A DNA stretch of 64,000 bases from Dactylorhiza incarnata. Taxonomy: Eukaryota > Streptophyta > Magnoliopsida > Asparagales > Orchidaceae. The position numbers and the translations under genes were made by a program. Below are positions 45,301-54,300 of the stretch, one piece after another. Within the stretch, counting starts at the first letter, position 1. Each line of letters opens with the position of its first letter. Below the pieces are notes generated by a model. It was not told the DNA's origin, ran no database searches, and worked only from the letters and a program-made list of their open reading frames with translations. The stretch is taken from the NCBI GenBank assembly GCA_033032865.1, contig JAWHQI010000272.1:3038001-3102000 (forward strand). Direction: 5' to 3'.

Positions 45301-48300
45301 TCTCTCATGTGAAGTAATAAAATTTTAGGTCATGCTTGACGTTCTTTCAAATGGTGTCAGGGCAAATTGAGTCCTGAAAACTTCTCTTGACTATATTTGC
45401 TCGCGCTGATTGAGCTCCCGCTCTCTCGCTGCTTGAGCCCTGGAGTTCGCATCACGCTCTGCATAAGAATCCTGTACCTTTCTGGTTCGGTTTATATAGA
45501 GGAGTCTGTCTATTTGTGTGACCAGAAAATTTCCTTCAATAAAGCTCGAAGCTTGCCGCTTCCTTTGGAAAAAGGTCCTTGCCGCCTCTCCGATATCTTA
45601 CCATTACCTCTATTCGGAGATCATCACTGCTTCTGTCAAAGTTCTCCCCTGCATCTATTCAGAGCTCTCCGCTTCCTCGGTTGATAGCTTCTGAGCTCGC
45701 CGTCTCCTCTCGCTCAGATCCTCGCCGTTTCCATGCCTCTGTTTGGGGACCTGGATTTTGTATTCATAGCTCGCCGATGCTTTTGGTCGGAGCTCGCCGT
45801 TACCTCTGTCGACATCATTTGAACTCACCGTCTCCTTGTAACACCCCAACTTAGTTTTACCCCAAATCAACAGTCTGACCGGGCCCCGTGATAAGAAGCA
45901 AACCAAGTAGCGGTAATAAAAATGGTACATAGCAGACATGCATGAAAAGTGCTAAAAGAGTACTTACAGCGAAAGTAGTAAAAGAAGCTAAGGGTAAATG
46001 CGTATCTCAAATTTTGAATTCACAGAACCACTAAAATTGAAAGAGAATCATAATGCTTGAAATACTGAAATCTTATACATAGTCTGATACAAAGAAACAT
46101 TAGACAATCCGGATACATGTTCAATATAACAATACAGTACTGAAAAGATAAACTACTGAATGAAAACAAATAAGAGGAACATTTGCAAACGTGCTCATCC
46201 TAGGCGCAACACCCCACCCGTGACCGCTGTAATATGCCCAAAAATGGGTCAGCCCAACTGGAGAGTAAGAAAGACCATTCTTCTTAGTGACACTAAAATA
46301 TATTTTGAAAGGACATGATTGCATGGTTTTGAAATAATTTTTTTATGCTATAGAAAAATATGTGTTTTTATACTATGCATGCTTTTGTAAAATAAAATTG
46401 GGAGCATAAATGTCTGTTCTAGTTTAGTCACTTCATGCATGTTTATTCAAGTTCTGAATAATAGTTAATTATGCGGATTTCTAATCTTTGGCATGTACTT
46501 GAACTCTAGGTGTCTTATGCTTATCCTTTTTTATATTATATATTGAGTTGTTTCTTATGCGCATTTTAATGATCCGAGTCCCAACTAATGAACGCAGGGG
46601 TTCTAGTGTCTCACGGACACAGACTCGCATCTACTAATTTTCTAAATGGAGAACCGTCTCTCTAAACTTGAGGCTCATACGGTCTACTATGCCCTATGAG
46701 TAAGATAGTGCGCCTCTATTTATCACGAGAGAAAGTCTCACTCGTGTCTCCTACTTATTTTTGATTAACTGTTGGATTTCATACTTATTCATCTAAATGT
46801 CGTAGGTCGTATTTAACGCTAAAGAATCGCCTCGTATACATATTCTGGTGGTTAGTATTTATTTGCACGTCTAAAGGAATACGTGGTTACATCTTACATG
46901 TACTGTACAAATTCACGAATTTCATACGAGTTTAGTATATCTTAACATGTTATTCATTAAAGTTTAGATGTATGAGATCACATAATATTACATCTATTCT
47001 CTTACTATACGAGAAACGATTTGTGCATTTAACTATATGATATGTTTAGGAAAAAAGAGTAGATTTTTTTATAGCGGCATCGCGATGCTCGTACACAAGG
47101 AGCGGAGGTATAGCTGTCTCGGTTACTTTAAGGAACACACATGATTTACTTCTGTTGTATCACAAATTCTCTTACCCCAAATCCCTTCGCAGAACCTAAA
47201 AGGGAAGCAAATATGTTAAACATTAAATCAATACTCTCGAGACTTCTAATGATACCATTTCATGACGCTGGGAAAAGGCTTACCACTCCTCTTACAATGG
47301 AGGATAAAGATTTCTGAAATGGAGACGACTACGTCTAAATCTGAAATTGTCGATTCCGACGCTCACCTAGAAGAGCCAAAAAAAGGTTGGACATAACCAA
47401 AAATTCTGAAAGGAGACCACAAACGCGTGAAATCTTAAATTCCCAAAGGGTGCGTTTGTTTGGTAGGTTTTGATTGACAAGAATTGGTTTTGGCCGAAAA
47501 TCTACGTCGCAGAGGTTTTGGAATTGGGCCAAAACCAATTCTTGTGTTCGTTTGCAGAATGGTTTTCAGCCACAGAAATTAAATCTGCCAATATTTCTGT
47601 TCGGTTGCAGGCTGGAATTCAGAGACAGGAATTGATATTTTTAAGAATGATTAAAGTAGTAAAAAATGACAAGTTTTACTGGAGCATCCCGCCAACAACT
47701 TAGCGTCAATACTTCATTGCACCATTACGATTTGGGTTAGTAACAAGGTATTGAAAGAGATGGATAAGCTTTTCTTATCATTTTCTAGGTAAATGCAGTT
47801 GCCTATTAGTTACATCAATAAAACAACATATAAAATTATGCAGTATAATGCATTCCTACAACCAAACATATCTTTAGAACGAATTATATATAATCCCAGC
47901 AACATTGTGTTTAACCAATATGATATGCTTAAGAACACCAGAAACCAAGAAACTGAGTTTTCCTTCTCATCTAGTCTCATCCGCATTTCCTTAAAATTAA
48001 AGTATAACGCTCGATTATACTGCTTACGGTAGGGTTTCAAAATCTACTTCACGGATCAATGAATCGAGCTGGGGAGTGATTCGAAGACCAGATATCTCAA
48101 GGTTCTTTAATGAGAGGGAAAGCTGGGGAGCTCGCCGCCATCGTCGCTGGAGTAGGAGCTCGCCACCATCACCGAGGGAGGAGGACCTCGCCGCCATCGC
48201 TGCTGGAGGAGGACCTTGCAGCCGCCGTAGCCGGAGAGGAGAAAGGAGCGGATTCCTCGAGCTGCGTTTCCACGCCGCACCTCGCCGCCATCGCCTTTTC

Positions 48301-51300
48301 CCTGACCAAAAATCACCAAAACCGACCAAAAGGGGTAGGTTTTGGGGCTAGTTCATTTTTCTAAAAAGCAAAACCCATATGTTTTGGAGTAAAGCCAATT
48401 CCTTCCGAAAAAAACGCCAAACGAACACAATAATTGGAATTGAAGTACCCAAAACCAATTCCTTCCTAACAAAACCTACGAAACGAACATGCCCAAAGGG
48501 AATTTGACATTATCTGAAAAAGGGTGTGCCGGAGGAAAGGCGATCGAGACCAAAACTTTGGCCTCAACTAGGGTTGTTGTGGAAGGCGAGAAGAAAACCT
48601 ATAATCCCAAAATCTGAGGATGAGGAACGAGAATCTTTAATCTTAATTTCTGAATCTGAAATGGGAAAACAGAAAGCATAAAAATCAAAAGGAAGAAGGG
48701 TTTTGGGCACACATGGAAGACACAACGACTATGAAAGCGAGAGGGGCTCTAGTCGACAGTCCAGAGCACGGAAACGGGACGAAAAGACACTCCCTAGGTC
48801 GTTGACGGCTGCTGGTGAAGGAGGAAGGATTGTCTGCACCTTAAGCAGCGTCAACTAGGGGCGTGACTGGCGCTGGTCTCCGCCGTCGATGGGAGAGAGA
48901 GTGTCGTCGACTGAGATCAAACGACAAGGAGCGTCTGCGAGAGAAATAGGATGCAGCGGTTTCGTCACTCCGCTGAGAAGGATTAGGGTTATACGTGATA
49001 CGTGGGGTGCGGGGCTTTTAATTTGAGCGGCAATGCGTGAGGGGTGGAGTAATTAAATCATGGTTTTTTTTATAGATTTATCGCCCTCACGAAATTAAGA
49101 GGGAAAATTCCTTCTTATCTACTTGTTCGCCAATGCGCTATTAATATTTGAACGCTAGGAGGTTCAAGTTCTCGCAAGCCTCTAAATCTCGCCATAAAAA
49201 TTTTATTTACTTTAATTTAATTTTTAATTAACGCGTAACAACTAAACACATTATTTCGTACCTCGACATGACGTCTGGTCGATCAATTCTGCTCGTGATC
49301 GGACCTTGTAATTTACGATTATTTTTGCATTAGTACTTACAGATGTTACAAATCTCTCCTCCTAATCTTCATTCCTCCGGAGTTCATCTTTTCTTTCCCA
49401 TGTATACTCTGGTCGGCCACAGATCATCCAAAGGACTTTTACAAAACGGATCTCTCTGTTCCCGAGCTTCTGAATTCTTGAGTTTACTATTCTGACTGGC
49501 TTGATATTGATATTAAGTTCATTCGATTGGTTAACCTCAGTACTGATCACCTGACTAGGGTCTCTGACTGCTTTCTTTAGATAGGAGACGTGGAATACGT
49601 CATGTAATCCACTCGTTTCCTCAGGTAAGGCTAATCCATATGCAACCTCACCAATGCGCTCCAGTACCTCGAATGGACCAATGAAACTTGGACTCAATTT
49701 CTTCATCCACTTGATTCGAGAAACACCATTGATAGGTCTAACCTTTAGATAAATATAATCTCCAACGCTGAACTCCACTGATCATAATACTTGGCCTGAC
49801 GATCCTGAGCTATTTTCATGTGCTCCTGGATGAGCTTGATTCGAGCTATGGCCTTGTCAATCCATGATTCTTTATTAGCACTCCTCTCTTCACTTTCAAC
49901 CCAACATAACGGCGCCCGACAACGTCTGTCATAAAAAGCCTTGAAAGGTGTCTTCCGAATGCTTACCTAAAAACTATTATTGTAGGAGAACTCTACTAAG
50001 GTGACATACTTCTCCCACTTACCTTCAAAGTCCAGAATGCACATACAGAGCATATCTTCCATGGTTCTATTCGTACGCTCGGTCTGCCCGTCTGTCTGAG
50101 GGTGAAAGCTGTAATGAAATGTAGCTTAATGCCCAAACGCTCATGAGCGTATTTCCATTCCTTGGAGGTATACCTGCTATCTCTGTCTGAAATTATAGTC
50201 TTTGGAACACCATGCAGTCGGACTATCCCATCTACATACAACTGAGCAAATCTCGGACCTTGATTAGTTCTCTTATTAGGAATGAACTTGGTAACCTTGG
50301 AGAGACGATCAACTATAACCCATAAAGAATCATTCCCACTCTGCGATCGAGGAAAACCATGCACAAAATCCATCGATATATCCTCGAAGTTCCACTCCGG
50401 AATGGGTAGTGGTTGCAACTTGCCCCCTGGCCTCTAGCTCTCGGCTTTAACTAATTTGCATGTTTCACACTTACCAACATACTCGGCCACATCATTCTTC
50501 AAACCTGGCTACCAAACTAACTTCTTAAGATCTGCATACATCTTTGTGCTACCTGGATGTATCAAATATCTAGAATTATGAGCCTCAAACATTATGCCCT
50601 CTCGAAGGTGACTAACATCTGGAATGCACACTATACTATCGTGCAACAGTAAACCCTTTTGAATGTCGAACTTCTCCTTCTGACATGCCTGAGTCAAATC
50701 CCAAATCTCTACCATCTTCGGATCTTGGGGTAAAATTGTTCTGATCCTATCTTTAATATCATAAGTGACTTCTAACCAGCTTAAATTTGCAAAAGCAAAA
50801 CTTGTGCGCGATATGACACTGATCTCCAATCTCTCCAGAGCTCGCACAAGCTCCTCCTGCTGAGTAATGAGGAAAAAACTCGAACCTCTTCTACTAAGCG
50901 CATTGGCTACCACGTTTGCTTTCCCCTGGTGGTACTGAATACCAATATCATAATCTGAAAGGAATTCTACCCACATACGTCGCCTTATATTAATCTCTTG
51001 CTGATCAAAAATATATTTAAGACTTTTGTGATCTGTAAAGATCTCACAACGAACTTTGTAGAGGCAGTGTCTCCAAATCTTCAATGCGTGGATGACGGCT
51101 GCAAGCTCCAAATTGTGCACATGATAATTTTTCTCGTGAACCTTTAACTGTCTTGAAGCGAAAGCTATGACCTTACCACGCTGCATAAGTACACAACCCA
51201 AACCTTGACCTGTGACATCACTATAAACCTGAAGGTAGGCTCAAAATCGGGGCGGTCATCAGTCTAGATTTCAACTCCTCAAAGACAAGCTCACAATCAA

Positions 51301-54300
51301 CTGTCTAATTGAAGGTTTTTCCTTTCCTAGTAAGCATAGTCATCTGTAACGCTATTTTTGAGTAGTCCTTAATGAATACATATTATAAACTGCCTTCGGC
51401 CTTGCCCAATCTTTTCTTACTTCTATTTTCTTCGGATCCACTGAGAGACCTTTCTAACTAATAACGTGGCCAAGAATGCAATCTCAGAAAGCCAGAACTC
51501 ACACTTTGAAAATTTAGCGTACAATTGATTCTCCCTAAAGTGCTCAAAACTGTCCCGAGGTGCTCGACATGATCTTCTTGACTCTTTGAATACACCAGAA
51601 TGTCGTCTATAAAGACGATAACGAATCGATCTAAGAATTCTTGAAACACTATATTCATCAGTTCCATAAAAGCGGACGGGCATTAGTCAGCCTGAAGGTC
51701 ATGACCATGAACTCATAGTGTTCGTATCTAGTGCTGAATGCCGTCTTCTGAATGTCCTCATCCCGAATTTTCAGCTGGTGTTAGCCCGACCTCAGATCTA
51801 ACTTAGAAAACGTGCAAGATCCCTCAAGTTGGTCAAACAAATCGTCTATCTTAGGGATATGATACTTATTCTTAACTGTCAACTTGTTCAGCTCGCGGTA
51901 GTCTATGCACAATCTCAGGCTGCCATCCTTCTTCTTAACAAACAGTACGGGCGTACTCCAAGGTGAAGTGCTGATGCGAATAAAACCCAAGTCGAGCAAT
52001 TCCTGCAACTGGATATTCAACTCAGTAAGTTCTCTGGAAGTCATACGGTAAGGAGTCTTGGCCACTTGCGCAGCTCCAGGTACAAGATCGATTTGGAAGT
52101 CAATCTCTCTGGTAGGAGGGGCACCGGGTAACTTCTCTGGAAAGACATCTGGAAACTTCTGAACTACAAGTACTTCTAGCAGATTAACCTTGACTTCAAT
52201 GTTCATCAGTTCCCATTGAGTTTGTCCTTCTTAAAGACCGATCACATGGACAAGGTGTGATGTTTATTACTTGCTGTCACGACATGTCTAGAAGCAAAAA
52301 TCAGAGTGCGCTTCGGCCGGGTCGTGTTGCCACATACATGAGGGAAAGAAACTCCATGTCTGTTTAGGCCGGAGCTGAAATAACATTTTTAGATTTAAAG
52401 TAAATAATTTGAAGAAAATACATTATCATTATGCGGAAGCTTTAAAATAGGCAGTGACAAGTTAAATACACATGTATTTTTACTAAAAACCCATGATACA
52501 AAGTGCGAGTACAAATTTCATGCAATAAAAATCCCAAAGGAAATGAACATGCGTTAATAACAAATTTCTATACATAATTTATTTAGCCTAGCAGTTGTCC
52601 ATGATACAAGGAAAATGACTGATCATAACTATTACATAATAAGCTGAAACCGACAGTAAAGAAAATACAACATAGAACCTGACAAAGTACGAAAATAAGA
52701 TAACCTCCAGGAACACGGGAACTTGATAAGGATCTGGCTCAGGGAGCAGATGGCGCAGTCACGGACGCTAAGGAAAATTCCAAAACAAACAAGGAAAAAG
52801 CCTCAGAACATTTATACATGTAAGTAAATTACTTAACAAATAAAAAACTCAGAAAGCTAATTGCACTGATATGCAGGAAAGAAACTTAGTAGAGCAGACT
52901 AGTAAGTAACTCACGCAGAGATAATGAAGAAATTTATTAGCCTAATCCAGTGTCGAACACATATTCGTCCATATAATGACATCAGTTGAAACAATTGAAA
53001 ATGTATGTGTTTTTGTTTGTTGCACATGATTTATGATTCAGAGGGATTCAAGTTTAGTTTTAAGACTTATCAGTGATTCAGAGATTTTTTTCCGTGATCT
53101 CTCAGAGGAGGCTCTTGTGAACCCTCACCCTTGAGCCAGGGAGGGAGTTCACGCTCGTTGTGACCGGTCCTTTGTTCCCGTTAGGAATTCAAGAGGAAAC
53201 CCAAGTCAAGGAGTTGCATCATTTGACACTACCTTTCCATGTTACTTATGATATCAATGGATGAATTAATTTATACTTTAGTGATTCCTAGTATATTAAG
53301 ACAAACTAACAATCTGATGATTCAGGTATTCAATAGAAAATTCATGAACATAAGAAAAGTGTAGCGAGTTAAGACCAATGTTTGCAAGTGAGAGGTTTCT
53401 CTACTTGCCTTAAGTAAGGCTGAGCCCGATGGTGGCGGCTAAACGGCGCAAGCAAGATTTAGAGACCTATTTTGGACCTGCTTTAAAATAACATAAAACG
53501 GTATTTGACATACAAACACCCTAAGCTAACACAAGCAATTAACATCGCATAACCTAAACATGAGAGAGTTTAGAAATTTACCTCCCTCAAAAGTGAGGGG
53601 AGATGAGACTACCACGGGGAATCAGAGATTTGGCAGCGCTTAGGTTTGAGAAACCCTAATTCGGAAGGGGTTTTGAGTGATCCAGCCAATTGATTCGATG
53701 AACGACGCCGAAAATCACAAATACATAGAGGTTAGGCGATTATAAGAGGGCATAAATCTTGAATTACAAAATACACGCAATTCGGAGAACAAAAACTTGC
53801 AAAAGAATTCAAGAACATCTGAATAAAGGAGGGAAAGAGAAGATCCTTAACCAAGGAAGCCAAATCCGAGTCCAAGGAGGAGAGGGAAGGAAACCCTAAC
53901 GGTCCCTCTCACAAACGCCGACCAAGACGAAGGAGAAGATGAGAAATTAGGGTTGCCGACCCTTGGAGGAGAGAAGGGCTGTTGTCCTTGAGGAAGAGGA
54001 GGTTGCCGGCCCCCTTGGAGGAGTGTTGCTGTCGACTCTGGAAGAAGAGGGACGAGAGATGCTGGAGGAAGGGGGTCGGCTCTTGCAGAAGAAGTCTACT
54101 ACCGGCCCCGGAAGAAGTATTACAGGAGGCGGCGCCGGCAAAAGGAGGTGTAGGAGGCGGCGGTCACAGGAACAGAGGGCGAGCGGGAGACGCCACATGC
54201 GAAATACGAGAGCAGCGGGAGACGAGCTGCTTGCGTGCGGGATCGGCAACCCTAGCCGAAGGGAATAACCAATAAATCGGGGGGGGGGGGGGGTGCTTGG

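Noticed and set aside
48024..48364. Several 70-101 codon frames on both strands
   Set aside because: Produced by the GC-rich island of a MITE. All six frames are open to a similar degree.
53947..54275. Frames of about 100 codons on both strands
   Set aside because: They lie in the GC-rich end of a solo LTR. The same happens at 58954-59423 in its sister LTR.
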